A stretch of 33,598 nucleotides of DNA from Streptococcus parasanguinis (GCF_023109675.1 NZ_JALDUR010000018.1:1-33598), one strand, 5' to 3'. Counted from the stretch's first letter, positions 24,803 to 33,273 are shown. Notes: generated from the sequence alone by a model not told the origin. Program-made: numbers and translations.

Positions 24803-25885
24803 TTAGTCAAAGTAAAGCAAGTCTTTGCTGGTTTCTGTAAAGAGTCCAAAGCCGTCTTTTGTGACATAGCCGCAGTCTTCGATACGGACTCCGACTTTAC
24901 CTGGGATATAGATCCCAGGTTCGACTGAGAAGCACATGCCTTCTTCAAGCACCAGGTCATTTCCTTCCATAATAGAAGGGAATTCATGCACATCCATACC
25001 GATACCGTGTCCAAGGCGGTGGTTGAAGTATTCACCATAGCCAGCTTTTTCGATGACGCTCCGTGCAGCACGGTCAACGTCATGTGCGGTTACACCAGGT
25101 TTGATCATATCGATGGCTGCTTGTTGAGCTTCTAACGTCAAGTGGTAGATTTCTTTTTTGAAATCATCCGGTTTTCCAACCGCGACGGTACGGGTCATAT
25201 CTGATGCATAACCATTGACCATACAGCCAAGGTCAAAGAGCAAGAGAGCATTGTTTTCGACTTTATTGCTTCCAGGAATTCCGTGTGGGTTAGCTGCATT
25301 ATTCCCCGTCAAGACCATAGTTTCAAAGCTCATTTCATAGCCCAAGCGTTTGATGCCAAAGTCGATTTCTGCAACGATATCAGTTTCTGTTTTATCCAGT
25401 GAGATGGCGTCAAAACCCATATTGACAGCCTTATCTGCGTATTGACCGGCCACCAACATCTTTTGGATCTCATCAGCAGATTTGATCAAGCGCATCCGGT
25501 TAATTCGTGGTGTCAAGTTGGTAAATGTTGCTTTTTCAAAGACAGTGCGCAAGCCATTGTATTTGGTAAGGATCAAGTTATCATATTCAAGTGCAACGGT
25601 TTTGGCATCGGGTTTTGCGATAGCCCCTTTAATCTTTTCCCAAGGGTTTTCAGAATCCACATAGCCAACCACTTGGAAATCGACAATTGCAGTCGCCCGT
25701 TCCACTTCAAGTGCAGGAACGAAAAGAAGTGGTTCGTGGTCTGTGTAAACGAACAAGAAGAGTTGGCGTTCGTGGGGATCACTGTAAAATCCAGTCAGGT
25801 AATTGATGGTGACAGGATCGGATACAACAGCGACATCTGTTTTTTCAGTTTCAAGAAAATCGACGATTTGATCTAATTTAGACAT
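24803..25885 (-). CDS. pepQ: Xaa-Pro dipeptidase
   Basis: A 360-residue M24B metallopeptidase (PepQ) cleaving X-Pro dipeptides, important for use of proline-rich peptides. The creatinase-type N-terminal domain (about 1-125) precedes the catalytic pita-bread domain. Metal ligands are visible in LLFDLGCMVNGYASDMTRTV (Asp pair), HRLGHGIGMDVHE, SVEPGIYI and RIEDCGYV. The start at 25885 follows AGAAGG. It is divergent from ccpA across 160 bases, the arrangement found throughout lactic acid bacteria, where CcpA influences both genes. Confidence 0.95.
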   Translation of the reverse strand: MSKLDQIVDFLETEKTDVAVVSDPVTINYLTGFYSDPHERQLFLFVYTDHEPLLFVPALEVERATAIVDFQVVGYVDSENPWEKIKGAIAKPDAKTVALEYDNLILTKYNGLRTVFEKATFTNLTPRINRMRLIKSADEIQKMLVAGQYADKAVNMGFDAISLDKTETDIVAEIDFGIKRLGYEMSFETMVLTGNNAANPHGIPGSNKVENNALLLFDLGCMVNGYASDMTRTVAVGKPDDFKKEIYHLTLEAQQAAIDMIKPGVTAHDVDRAARSVIEKAGYGEYFNHRLGHGIGMDVHEFPSIMEGNDLVLEEGMCFSVEPGIYIPGKVGVRIEDCGYVTKDGFGLFTETSKDLLYFD

Positions 25886-25965
25886 AATGCTACCTTCTTT
25901 CTATGGATCTATTTTGTCAAATTTTCCCCAAAAAAGCAAGAGTTTACAAAATTTTACCAAAATAC

Positions 25966-25994
25966 TTGAAAGTGTTTACAATCCATGATAAAAT
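25966..25994 (+). promoter_or_regulatory. ccpA promoter with overlapping cre-like site
   Basis: TTGAAA (25966-25971), a 17-bp spacer and TAAAAT (25989-25994). TTGAAAGTGTTTACAA (25966-25981) is a near-palindrome close to the cre consensus, so CcpA bound there would block the -35. Confidence 0.65.
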
Positions 25995-26045
25995 AGGATT
26001 AATTAGAGAGTGAAAACGAAATTTTCAATAATGAAAGGAAATCTT

Positions 26046-27050
26046 ATGAATACAGACGATACAGTAACGATTTATGATGTCGCCCGTGAAGCAGGGGTTT
26101 CAATGGCAACCGTTAGTCGTGTGGTGAATGGAAATAAGAACGTTAAAGAAAATACACGTAAAAAAGTATTAGAAGTGATCGAACGCTTGGATTACCGTCC
26201 AAATGCTGTTGCGCGTGGTCTTGCCAGCAAGAAAACCACAACAGTCGGTGTTGTGATTCCAAACATCACGAACAGCTATTTCTCTACATTGGCTAAGGGG
26301 ATCGATGACATTGCTGAAATGTACAAGTACAATATTGTTCTTGCAAATAGCGATGAAGACGATGACAAAGAAGTTTCAGTGGTAAACAACCTCTTTTCAA
26401 AACAAGTGGATGGGATCATTTTCATGGGTTATCACTTGACTGAAAAGATTCGCTCAGAATTTTCACGCTCTCGTACGCCAGTTGTCCTTGCTGGGACAGT
26501 GGATGTTGAACACCAATTACCAAGTGTCAATATTGACTACAAGCAAGCAACCGTTGATGCTGTTACACAGTTGGCAAAACACAACAAGAAAATTGCTTTT
26601 GTAAGCGGCCCATTGGTGGATGATATCAATGGAAAAATTCGTTTGACAGGCTACAAAGAAGCCTTGAAAGCGAAAAAATTGAGCTATAGCGAAGGACTTG
26701 TGTTTGAATCCAAGTACCGTTACGATGAAGGGTATAACTTGGCAGAACGCATCATTGCATCCAAAGCAACAGCTGCCTTTGTAACAGGGGATGAATTGGC
26801 TGCAGGTCTCTTGAACGGCTTGTCTGATAAAGGGATCAAGGTACCAGAAGACTTTGAAATTATCACCAGTGATGATTCACAAGTAACTCGTTACACGCGT
26901 CCAAATCTATCAACGATTGGCCAACCCTTGTATGACCTTGGTGCGATCAGTATGCGCATGTTGACCAAGATCATGCACAAAGAAGAGTTGGAAGAACGCG
27001 AAGTACTGTTGTCTCATACGATCAACCAACGTGGAACGACCAAAAAATAA
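26046..27050 (+). CDS. ccpA: catabolite control protein A
   Basis: A 334-residue LacI-family master regulator of carbon catabolite control in low-GC Gram-positives; with Ser46-phosphorylated HPr it binds cre sites. The N-terminal helix-turn-helix TVTIYDVAREAGVSMATVSR (about 6-25), the hinge RPNAVARGLASKKT and the periplasmic-binding-like core with VGVVIPNITNSYF are near-identical to pneumococcal CcpA as I recall it. The start at 26046 is set by AAAGGAA; a longer frame to 26010 adds non-conserved residues. It is divergent from pepQ, and its terminator at 27101-27135 is duplicated downstream. Confidence 0.98.
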   Translation: MNTDDTVTIYDVAREAGVSMATVSRVVNGNKNVKENTRKKVLEVIERLDYRPNAVARGLASKKTTTVGVVIPNITNSYFSTLAKGIDDIAEMYKYNIVLANSDEDDDKEVSVVNNLFSKQVDGIIFMGYHLTEKIRSEFSRSRTPVVLAGTVDVEHQLPSVNIDYKQATVDAVTQLAKHNKKIAFVSGPLVDDINGKIRLTGYKEALKAKKLSYSEGLVFESKYRYDEGYNLAERIIASKATAAFVTGDELAAGLLNGLSDKGIKVPEDFEIITSDDSQVTRYTRPNLSTIGQPLYDLGAISMRMLTKIMHKEELEEREVLLSHTINQRGTTKK

Positions 27051-27100
27051 GGATTAGTAGACTAGAGTCTCGACATGGGAAGACGTGTCTACTAGTCTAA

Positions 27101-27135
27101 GAGGCTAGAACAGAACTGTTCTAGCCTCTTTTTAT
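27101..27135 (+). terminator. ccpA terminator
   Basis: GAGGCTAGAACAG and CTGTTCTAGCCTC, a near-complete inverted repeat around AA, followed by TTTTT. A second hairpin (AGACTAG/CTAGTCT) lies just upstream at 27066-27097. Confidence 0.93.
27108..27133 (+). repeat. 26-bp direct repeat, left copy (island flank)
   Basis: Starts GAACAGAACTGTTCTAGCCT and runs into five T. It is the 3' two-thirds of the ccpA terminator and is repeated exactly at 28565-28590. Confidence 0.9.
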
Positions 27136-27211
27136 ATGTGTCATTAATCATAAGTAATGATGAAGTGAAATTGAATGAGTGTTGGTTCAAATATTGATGT
27201 GTAAGTTACAA

Positions 27212-27802
27212 TTAAATCGTTCTAGAGTTTGTTAAAATACCATACAACAAAATATGATGAATTTGTTTTGTTTCGTCTTCTATGTTTTTATTTGGAGATA
27301 GATGATTTCCTGTGCTATTGAGAGCACTCATGACGTTTAATATAACCTCTGTTGACAAATCTTTAGCAATTATATTTTCATTTTTACCTAGCTCAATATA
27401 TGCACGATATATTTCACGCTTTTTCTCATCTATCGCTTTTGTCATAAGTTTCGTAAAAGTAGGATCCTCTAACGTTTTTTCTTGAAAGTAGTTAGAAATC
27501 TGTTGGCTTATTTTTTTCTGACATAAAGCTAAGGCTTGATTTAATTTTGATTTATAATCTATATTACTGAGTAGAATGTTTTCAGCTTCTTGTATGATGT
27601 CTTTAAACAATTCATTAATACATAAAGCTACTAAATTATCTTTCTTATCAAAGTAATTGTAGATTGACACAGGAGAAACTTCTGCGACTTTTGCAATTGA
27701 TTGTATACTTGTTTCTTTAAACCCTTTTTCTTTAAATAAAGAAAGAGCAGACTGAATAATAGCTTGCTTCTTTTTTTCTGTTGTTTTTTGATATTGATTC
27801 AT
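27212..27802 (-). CDS. TetR family regulator of the AT-rich island
   Basis: A 196-residue TetR/AcrR-type regulator: the DNA-binding domain (about 10-57) with TSIQSIAKVAEVSPVSIYNYF, and a helical ligand domain without recognisable relatives. It is divergent from the methyltransferase gene. The 156-base gap contains promoters for both and a perfect 13-bp inverted repeat. Base composition and codons (ATA, TTA, AAA, AGA) are far more AT-rich than the flanking core genes, a sign of acquisition. The ATG is preceded by a GGAG at about ten bases. A minus-strand extended -10 (TGCTATAAT near 27830) would serve it. Confidence 0.88.
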   Translation of the reverse strand: MNQYQKTTEKKKQAIIQSALSLFKEKGFKETSIQSIAKVAEVSPVSIYNYFDKKDNLVALCINELFKDIIQEAENILLSNIDYKSKLNQALALCQKKISQQISNYFQEKTLEDPTFTKLMTKAIDEKKREIYRAYIELGKNENIIAKDLSTEVILNVMSALNSTGNHLSPNKNIEDETKQIHHILLYGILTNSRTI

Positions 27803-27870
27803 TTGAACACTCCATTTGATATCAATTATAGCACAACTTTGAAATTTATCTCAGATTATTTCATTAATTC

Positions 27871-27899
27871 TTGACGATATCTGATATTTACAATACAAT
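27871..27899 (+). promoter_or_regulatory. promoter of the island methyltransferase
   Basis: TTGACG (27871-27876), a 17-bp spacer and TACAAT (27894-27899). The predicted start point, near 27906, lies inside the operator. Confidence 0.75.
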
Positions 27900-27900
27900 T

Positions 27901-27934
27901 AAGTTTGAAATATAATTAATGATATTTCAAACTT
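27901..27934. promoter_or_regulatory. perfect inverted repeat, probable TetR operator
   Basis: AAGTTTGAAATAT (27901-27913), an 8-base spacer, then ATATTTCAAACTT (27922-27934), all 13 positions matching. It begins one base after the -10 of the methyltransferase promoter, an ideal repression site. Confidence 0.75.
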
Positions 27935-27958
27935 ATAATAATTGAGGGAAGATATTTA

Positions 27959-28546
27959 ATGTTAACTGAATTTCTTATTAAGCAGTCTCAAAAACCTAGT
28001 GGTCTTATTGGTAGAGTCATCACAAAAATATGGTCATTCTATTTTAAAAAACTTAGTCTTTGGGCGATTAAACAGACTACTATTTCAGATAATTATAGAA
28101 TTTTAGAAATTGGTTACGGTGGCGGGAGTACTATCAAGAACCTTCTTGCTTTAAATAAAAATCTTGAGATTCATGGTATTGATATTTCTAAGGAATCATA
28201 TAGAACTGCCCAACGTGTTCATTCAGATTCCATAAGAAAAGGTAGTGTCAAACTTAAGATTGGAAATGTGGAGAATATGCCTTATCAAAGTAACTATTTT
28301 GATAGAATATTTGCTATTCAGACCCATATTTTTTGGAAGGATATAAAAAAGAGTTTTCAAGAAGTTTATAGAGTCATGTCCAGCAATTCTACTTTGATAA
28401 TTGCTTCTGAAAAAGAAAAAATACATTATCATATGACAGATTATCGTACAAGTCATGAATTTAGTCAGTTACTAACAAGTATTGGTTTTTCAAAAATTGA
28501 GGAAAAACAGAATCGCAATTGGATTTTGTATATCGTATATAAATAA
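27959..28546 (+). CDS. class I SAM-dependent methyltransferase of the AT-rich island
   Basis: A 195-residue class I methyltransferase. A basic, partly hydrophobic N terminus (about 1-40, GLIGRVITKIWSFYFKKLSL) precedes SAM motif I RILEIGYGGGSTIKN (about 44-58), acidic motif II EIHGIDIS (about 68-75) and post-motif DRIFAIQTHIFWKD (about 115-128). The set is of the UbiE/Methyltransf_11 kind; the substrate is not deducible. The start follows GAGGGAAG. Codon use is strongly AT-rich like the divergent TetR gene, which probably represses it through the repeat at 27901-27934. There is no clear own terminator before the repeated ccpA terminator fragment at 28565. Confidence 0.85.
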   Translation: MLTEFLIKQSQKPSGLIGRVITKIWSFYFKKLSLWAIKQTTISDNYRILEIGYGGGSTIKNLLALNKNLEIHGIDISKESYRTAQRVHSDSIRKGSVKLKIGNVENMPYQSNYFDRIFAIQTHIFWKDIKKSFQEVYRVMSSNSTLIIASEKEKIHYHMTDYRTSHEFSQLLTSIGFSKIEEKQNRNWILYIVYK

Positions 28547-28564
28547 AATAGAATTTTAAATTTC

Positions 28565-28590
28565 GAACAGAACTGTTCTAGCCTCTTTTT
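28565..28590 (+). repeat. 26-bp direct repeat, right copy (island flank)
   Basis: Exact copy of 27108-27133. Here the 5' arm of the original terminator is missing, although GAACAG/CTGTTC plus T tract can still form a short terminator for the methyltransferase gene. Confidence 0.9.
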
Positions 28591-28612
28591 TATACTGCAA
28601 ACAGGCAGAGAC

Positions 28613-28641
28613 TTGCTGGGCACTCTTTATTTCGGTATAAT
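28613..28641 (+). promoter_or_regulatory. promoter of the glycosyltransferase pair
   Basis: TTGCTG (28613-28618), a 17-bp spacer and TATAAT (28636-28641). The start codon begins only eight bases after the -10, so the mRNA would be leaderless or nearly so. Confidence 0.75.
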
Positions 28642-28648
28642 AGAAAGT

Positions 28649-29647
28649 ATGAAAGTTTTACTGTATTTAGAAGGAAAATCCGTATTACAAAAATCAGGAA
28701 TTGGTCGAGCCTTGCAGCATCAAATGCATGCGCTTGATTTGGCTGGGATTCCGTATACGACAGATATTTTAGGAGATTATGATGTGGTGCATATCAATAC
28801 CTATGGCCCACGGAGTTTCCTTTTGCTCCATGCAGCAAAGCGTCGTGGAAAGAAAGTCATCATGCATGGCCATTCAACCCGTGAGGATTTTGAAAATTCC
28901 TTTATCGGGTCTAACTTTTTTGCGCCCTTGTTTGGTAAGTATTTGGCTCACATGTACCAAAAGGCAGACTATGTGATCACGCCATCTGAGTATTCCAAAC
29001 ACCTGATTCAGTCTTATGGGGTGACCACACCGATTATCGCGGTTTCCAATGGGATTGATTTGGAAAAATACAAGAAGGATCCGAAAAAAGAAGAAGTCTT
29101 TCGCAAGCATTTTAATATCCAAGAAGGCCAAAAGGTTGTCATCTGTGCAGGGCTTTATTTTAAACGCAAAGGGATTGAAGATTTCGTAGAAGTGGCCCGT
29201 CGCATGCCGGATGTTCGCTTTATTTGGCTAGGTTCTATCAACAAATGGATCATTCCGCGTAAGATTCGTCGTATCGTGGAAAAGGATCATCCTAGTAATG
29301 TGGAATTCCCTGGCTACTTCAAGGGAGCAGTCTTCCAAGGGGCCATGACGGGTTCAGATGCTTTCTTCTTCCCATCTTATGAAGAAACAGAAGGAATCGT
29401 TGTTTTGGAAGCCTTGGCCAGTCATCAGCACACGGTCTTGCGGGATATTCCCGTATATAATGGCTGGATTGACGAGACGTCATCTGAATTGTGCCATAAT
29501 GTAGACGAATTTGTGGATTCCTTGAACAAGGTCTTGAACGGACAAGTAGACAAGCGGGAGGCAGGCTACAAGGTCGCTGAAAGTCGTTCGATTGACTTAG
29601 TGGCTTATCAATTGGTCGATGCCTATCAAACAGTTTTGGAGATGTAA
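28649..29647 (+). CDS. GT4 glycosyltransferase, CpoA/IagA-like glycolipid enzyme
   Basis: A 332-residue GT-B glycosyltransferase of family 4. The C-terminal donor domain has VVICAGLYFKRKGIEDF and FFPSYEETEGIVVLEALA with the E-x7-E pair. Length and the adjacent partner match CpoA (pneumococcus) or IagA (group B Streptococcus), which add the second sugar to monoglucosyl-diacylglycerol, giving the glycolipid that anchors lipoteichoic acid. The start is taken as ATG 28649 (MKVLLYLEG), which lacks a ribosome site; an upstream frame from a TTG at 28613 coincides with the -35 box and cannot be transcribed from this promoter. The partner gene starts one base after its stop. Confidence 0.85.
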   Translation: MKVLLYLEGKSVLQKSGIGRALQHQMHALDLAGIPYTTDILGDYDVVHINTYGPRSFLLLHAAKRRGKKVIMHGHSTREDFENSFIGSNFFAPLFGKYLAHMYQKADYVITPSEYSKHLIQSYGVTTPIIAVSNGIDLEKYKKDPKKEEVFRKHFNIQEGQKVVICAGLYFKRKGIEDFVEVARRMPDVRFIWLGSINKWIIPRKIRRIVEKDHPSNVEFPGYFKGAVFQGAMTGSDAFFFPSYEETEGIVVLEALASHQHTVLRDIPVYNGWIDETSSELCHNVDEFVDSLNKVLNGQVDKREAGYKVAESRSIDLVAYQLVDAYQTVLEM

Positions 29648-29648
29648 G

Positions 29649-30971
29649 ATGCGTGTAGGATTATTTACAGATACCTATTTCCCGCAAGTTTCGGGAGTGG
29701 CGACCAGCATTCGGACGCTCAAAACAGAATTAGAAAAATTGGGTCACACGGTCTTTATCTTTACGACAACGGATAAAGATGTGAACCGCTATGAAGATTG
29801 GCAGATTATTCGGATTCCAAGTGTGCCTTTCTTCGCCTTTAAGGACCGCCGCGTTGCTTATCGTGGTTTTTCAAAGGCACTTGCCATTGCCAAGCAATAC
29901 CAGTTGGATATTATCCATACCCAGACTGAGTTTTCATTAGGCCTTTTGGGAGTTTGGATTGGACGCGAATTGCGGATTCCAGTCATTCATACCTACCATA
30001 CTCAGTATGAGGACTATGTCCGCTATATTGCGAGAGGCATGGTCATTCGCCCAAGTATGGTCAAATACATTGTGAGAAGTTATATGAATGATCTGGACGG
30101 CGTCATCTGTCCAAGTGAGATCGTCTATGACTTGCTCCAAAAGTACAAGGTTAAGGCAGAAAAACGCATTATTCCGACAGGGATTGATTTGGCCAAGTTT
30201 GACCGGCCAGAAATCACTCCGACAGAGACAGCAGCCCTTCGTGAAAAATATGAAGTCGCAGAAGATGAAACGCTTTTATTGAGCTTGTCGCGGATCTCTT
30301 ATGAAAAGAATATTCAGGCTGTTATTGCGGCTCTTCCTGATGTCCTCAAGGTCAATCCAAAAGTTAAGTTGATCGTGGCTGGAGATGGTCCTTATTTGGA
30401 TGATTTGAAAAAACAAGCGGCGAAACTGGGGATTTCAGATGCGGTTGTCTTTACAGGGATGATCCCACCAAATGAGACAGCTCTCTACTATAAGGCGGCT
30501 GACTTCTTTATTTCAGCTTCAACGAGTGAGACGCAAGGGTTGACCTATTTAGAGAGTATTGCAAGTGGTACCCCGATCATCGCTCATGGCAATCCTTATC
30601 TCGATCATGTGATTGATGATCCTATGTTTGGAAAGCTCTTTTATGAAGAGAGCGATCTGTCACAAGCAATTCTTGAAGCGATTGACGAGATGCCTGCAAT
30701 CGATGAGACCAAGTGGGCGGAAAAGATCGATGATATTTCTGCAGCAACCTTTGGCCGTCGGGTCTACGAATTTTACCTGGATAAAATCATCTCTAAAGAC
30801 TTCTCAAATGATTTGAATCCTGAACAAAGTCGGGTCAAGCGGATGTCTAAGACCATTGTGAAAATCCCGACCAAGGTGATTGCTCTTCCGGTCAATGGAT
30901 CTGTGAAGATAATGAAGGCGTCTGTCAAACAGGTGAAGAAAATCCGTAAAATTACGCATTTCTTTGATTGA
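29649..30971 (+). CDS. 1,2-diacylglycerol 3-alpha-glucosyltransferase-like GT4 enzyme
   Basis: A 440-residue GT4 enzyme resembling alpha-monoglucosyl-diacylglycerol synthase. The N-terminal GLFTDTYFPQVSGVATSI, the acceptor-side HTYHTQYEDYVRY, and the donor-side LSLSRISYEKNIQ and STSETQGLTYLESIASGTP (E-x7-E) are visible. The C-terminal tail is basic and amphipathic (about residues 400-435), suitable for peripheral membrane binding. It would make the first glycolipid that the preceding enzyme extends. The start follows TTGGAG with one base between the genes, so they are coupled. No terminator is visible before the thrS promoter. Confidence 0.88.
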   Translation: MRVGLFTDTYFPQVSGVATSIRTLKTELEKLGHTVFIFTTTDKDVNRYEDWQIIRIPSVPFFAFKDRRVAYRGFSKALAIAKQYQLDIIHTQTEFSLGLLGVWIGRELRIPVIHTYHTQYEDYVRYIARGMVIRPSMVKYIVRSYMNDLDGVICPSEIVYDLLQKYKVKAEKRIIPTGIDLAKFDRPEITPTETAALREKYEVAEDETLLLSLSRISYEKNIQAVIAALPDVLKVNPKVKLIVAGDGPYLDDLKKQAAKLGISDAVVFTGMIPPNETALYYKAADFFISASTSETQGLTYLESIASGTPIIAHGNPYLDHVIDDPMFGKLFYEESDLSQAILEAIDEMPAIDETKWAEKIDDISAATFGRRVYEFYLDKIISKDFSNDLNPEQSRVKRMSKTIVKIPTKVIALPVNGSVKIMKASVKQVKKIRKITHFFD

Positions 30972-30986
30972 AAATGAAACTTTCTC

Positions 30987-31014
30987 TTGCAAAATTTTTC
31001 AATCGTGCTATAAT
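30987..31014 (+). promoter_or_regulatory. thrS promoter
   Basis: TTGCAA (30987-30992), a 16-bp spacer and TATAAT (31009-31014) preceded by TGC. Confidence 0.8.
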
Positions 31015-31019
31015 AACTG

Positions 31020-31227
31020 ACAGAGACATATCAAATCTAGGAAATCTGATAGAGAGCGCGTGGAGCTGGAAATCGCGTAGAGGATAGATTTGGGACTACT
31101 CGATATACTTTTATGCAAACATAAAACGGTGGCCACGTTAGAGCCAATCAGAGGTGTCCCTCTTTTTTGAGGAACATAAATGAAGGTGGAACCACGTTGC
31201 GACGTCCTTTTTGGATGTCGCTTTTTT
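31020..31227 (+). promoter_or_regulatory. threonine T-box leader of thrS
   Basis: Stem I base: ATATC (31028-31032) with GATAT (31102-31106), then AAATCTA (31033-31039) with TAGATTT (31085-31091). The internal loop GGGACTACTC (31092-31101) holds the specifier, ACU (Thr), at 31095-31097 or 31098-31100. The T-box core GGTGGAACCACG is at 31185-31196. The terminator stem pairs 31199-31207 with 31213-31221 and six T follow. Uncharged tRNA-Thr would stabilise the antiterminator and permit thrS transcription. Confidence 0.93.
31199..31227 (+). terminator. T-box terminator of thrS
   Basis: GCGACGTCC and GGATGTCGC (one G-U) around TTTTT, followed by TTTTTT. Its 5' arm would be taken up in the antiterminator. 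Confidence 0.9.
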
Positions 31228-31296
31228 GTGTTCATCTTCTGCTTGAAGACACCTCTTCCCAAACATTACTTACGAAATTAATTTAAGGAGAAAATC

Positions 31297-33240
31297 ATGA
31301 TTCAGATTACTTTCCCAGATGGCGCTGTTCGTGAATTCGAATCTGGCGTTACTACTTTTGACATTGCTCAATCCATCAGCAATTCCCTAGCTAAAAAAGC
31401 TCTTGCTGGTAAATTCAACGGCAAATTGATTGACACAACTCGTGCTATCACTGAAGACGGAAGCATTGAAATCGTGACACCTGATCACGAAGATGCTCTT
31501 CCAATCTTGCGTCACTCAGCGGCTCACTTGTTCGCTCAAGCAGCTCGTCGCCTCTTCCCAGATATCCACTTGGGTGTCGGTCCAGCCATCGAAGATGGTT
31601 TCTACTACGATACAGACAACCAAGCTGGTCAAATCTCTAACGAAGACCTTCCTCGTATCGAAGAAGAAATGAAGAAAATCGTTAAAGAAAACTTCCCATC
31701 TATTCGTGAAGAAGTGACTAAAGATGAAGCGCGTGAAATCTTCAAAAATGATCCATACAAATTGGAATTGATCGAAGAACACTCTGAAGACGAAGGTGGT
31801 TTGACGATCTACCGTCAAGGTGAATACGTGGATCTCTGCCGTGGCCCACACGTTCCATCAACAGGCCGCATCCAAATCTTCCACCTTTTGAATGTGGCAG
31901 GTGCTTACTGGCGTGGAAATAGCGATAACGCTATGATGCAACGGATTTACGGTACCGCTTGGTTTGACAAGAAAGACTTGAAGAACTACCTTCAAATGCG
32001 TGAAGAAGCTAAAGAGCGTGACCACCGTAAACTTGGGAAAGAGCTTGATTTGTTCATGATTTCTCAAGAAGTTGGTCAAGGTCTTCCATTCTGGTTGCCA
32101 AATGGGGCAACTATCCGTCGAGAGTTGGAACGCTACATCGTTGATAAAGAAGTCGCAGCAGGCTACCAACACGTCTACACTCCACCAATTGCTTCTGTAG
32201 AACTTTATAAGACTTCAGGTCACTGGGATCACTACCGTGAAGACATGTTCCCACCAATGGATATGGGGGATGGAGAAGAGTTTGTTCTTCGTCCAATGAA
32301 CTGTCCTCACCACATCGAAGTTTACAAACACCATGTGCACTCTTACCGCGAATTGCCAATCCGTATCGCTGAAATCGGTATGATGCACCGTTATGAAAAA
32401 TCTGGTGCCCTTACAGGACTTCAACGTGTGCGTGAAATGTCTCTGAATGATGGTCATACCTTTGTGGCTCCAGAACAAATCGAGGAAGAATTCAAGAAGA
32501 TCCTTCAATTGATCATCGATGTGTATGAAGACTTTAACTTGACAGATTATCGTTTCCGCTTGTCTTACCGTGATCCTGAAGACAAACACAAATACTTTGA
32601 CAACGATGAAATGTGGGAAAATGCTCAACGCATGTTGAAAGCAGCCGTTGATGATATGGGTGTTGAGTACTATGAAGCTGAAGGGGAAGCAGCCTTCTAC
32701 GGACCAAAATTGGATATCCAAGTGAAAACAGCTCTTGGTAAAGAAGAAACTCTTTCAACGATCCAATTGGACTTCTTGCTTCCAGAACGCTTTGATCTTC
32801 ATTACATTGGAGCAGACGGGGAAGAACACCGTCCAGTCATGATCCACCGTGGGGTAATCTCAACCATGGAACGCTTTACTGCGATCTTGATTGAAAACTA
32901 CAAGGGAGCTTTCCCAACCTGGCTTGCGCCACACCAAGTAACCCTTATCCCAGTATCGAACGAAAAACACGTGGACTACGCTTGGGAAGTAGCTAAGAAA
33001 CTTCGTGATCGTGGTGTTCGTGCCGATGTGGATGAACGCAATGAGAAAATGCAGTTCAAGATTCGAGCTTCTCAAACTCAAAAAATTCCTTACCAATTGA
33101 TCGTTGGGGACAAGGAAATGGAAGAGCAGGCTGTAAACGTTCGCCGTTATGGTCAAAAAGAAACAGAAACCATGTCAGTGGATGCATTTGTAGAATTAAT
33201 TCTTACAGATATTGCAAATAAATCCCGTGTTGAGAAATAA
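31297..33240 (+). CDS. thrS: threonyl-tRNA synthetase
   Basis: A 647-residue class II synthetase. Order: TGS domain (about 1-62), editing domain with [10 protein letters not shown] (about 73) and the CRGPH site (about 182), catalytic core with motif 2-type [11 protein letters not shown] (zinc Cys near 334) and [18 protein letters not shown], motif 3 [11 protein letters not shown], and the C-terminal anticodon-binding domain (about 540-647). All are intact. The start follows AAGGAG. Codon bias is that of a highly expressed gene. Expression is governed by the T-box upstream. Confidence 0.98.
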   Translation: MIQITFPDGAVREFESGVTTFDIAQSISNSLAKKALAGKFNGKLIDTTRAITEDGSIEIVTPDHEDALPILRHSAAHLFAQAARRLFPDIHLGVGPAIEDGFYYDTDNQAGQISNEDLPRIEEEMKKIVKENFPSIREEVTKDEAREIFKNDPYKLELIEEHSEDEGGLTIYRQGEYVDLCRGPHVPSTGRIQIFHLLNVAGAYWRGNSDNAMMQRIYGTAWFDKKDLKNYLQMREEAKERDHRKLGKELDLFMISQEVGQGLPFWLPNGATIRRELERYIVDKEVAAGYQHVYTPPIASVELYKTSGHWDHYREDMFPPMDMGDGEEFVLRPMNCPHHIEVYKHHVHSYRELPIRIAEIGMMHRYEKSGALTGLQRVREMSLNDGHTFVAPEQIEEEFKKILQLIIDVYEDFNLTDYRFRLSYRDPEDKHKYFDNDEMWENAQRMLKAAVDDMGVEYYEAEGEAAFYGPKLDIQVKTALGKEETLSTIQLDFLLPERFDLHYIGADGEEHRPVMIHRGVISTMERFTAILIENYKGAFPTWLAPHQVTLIPVSNEKHVDYAWEVAKKLRDRGVRADVDERNEKMQFKIRASQTQKIPYQLIVGDKEMEEQAVNVRRYGQKETETMSVDAFVELILTDIANKSRVEK

Positions 33241-33273
33241 ACCATTTAACCTAGAACAAAATCTCAGCCACCT

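Noticed and set aside
27134..28564. Island as a transposon or integrative element
   Set aside because: No transposase, integrase, terminal inverted repeats or tRNA target is present; only the 26-bp direct repeat supports insertion.
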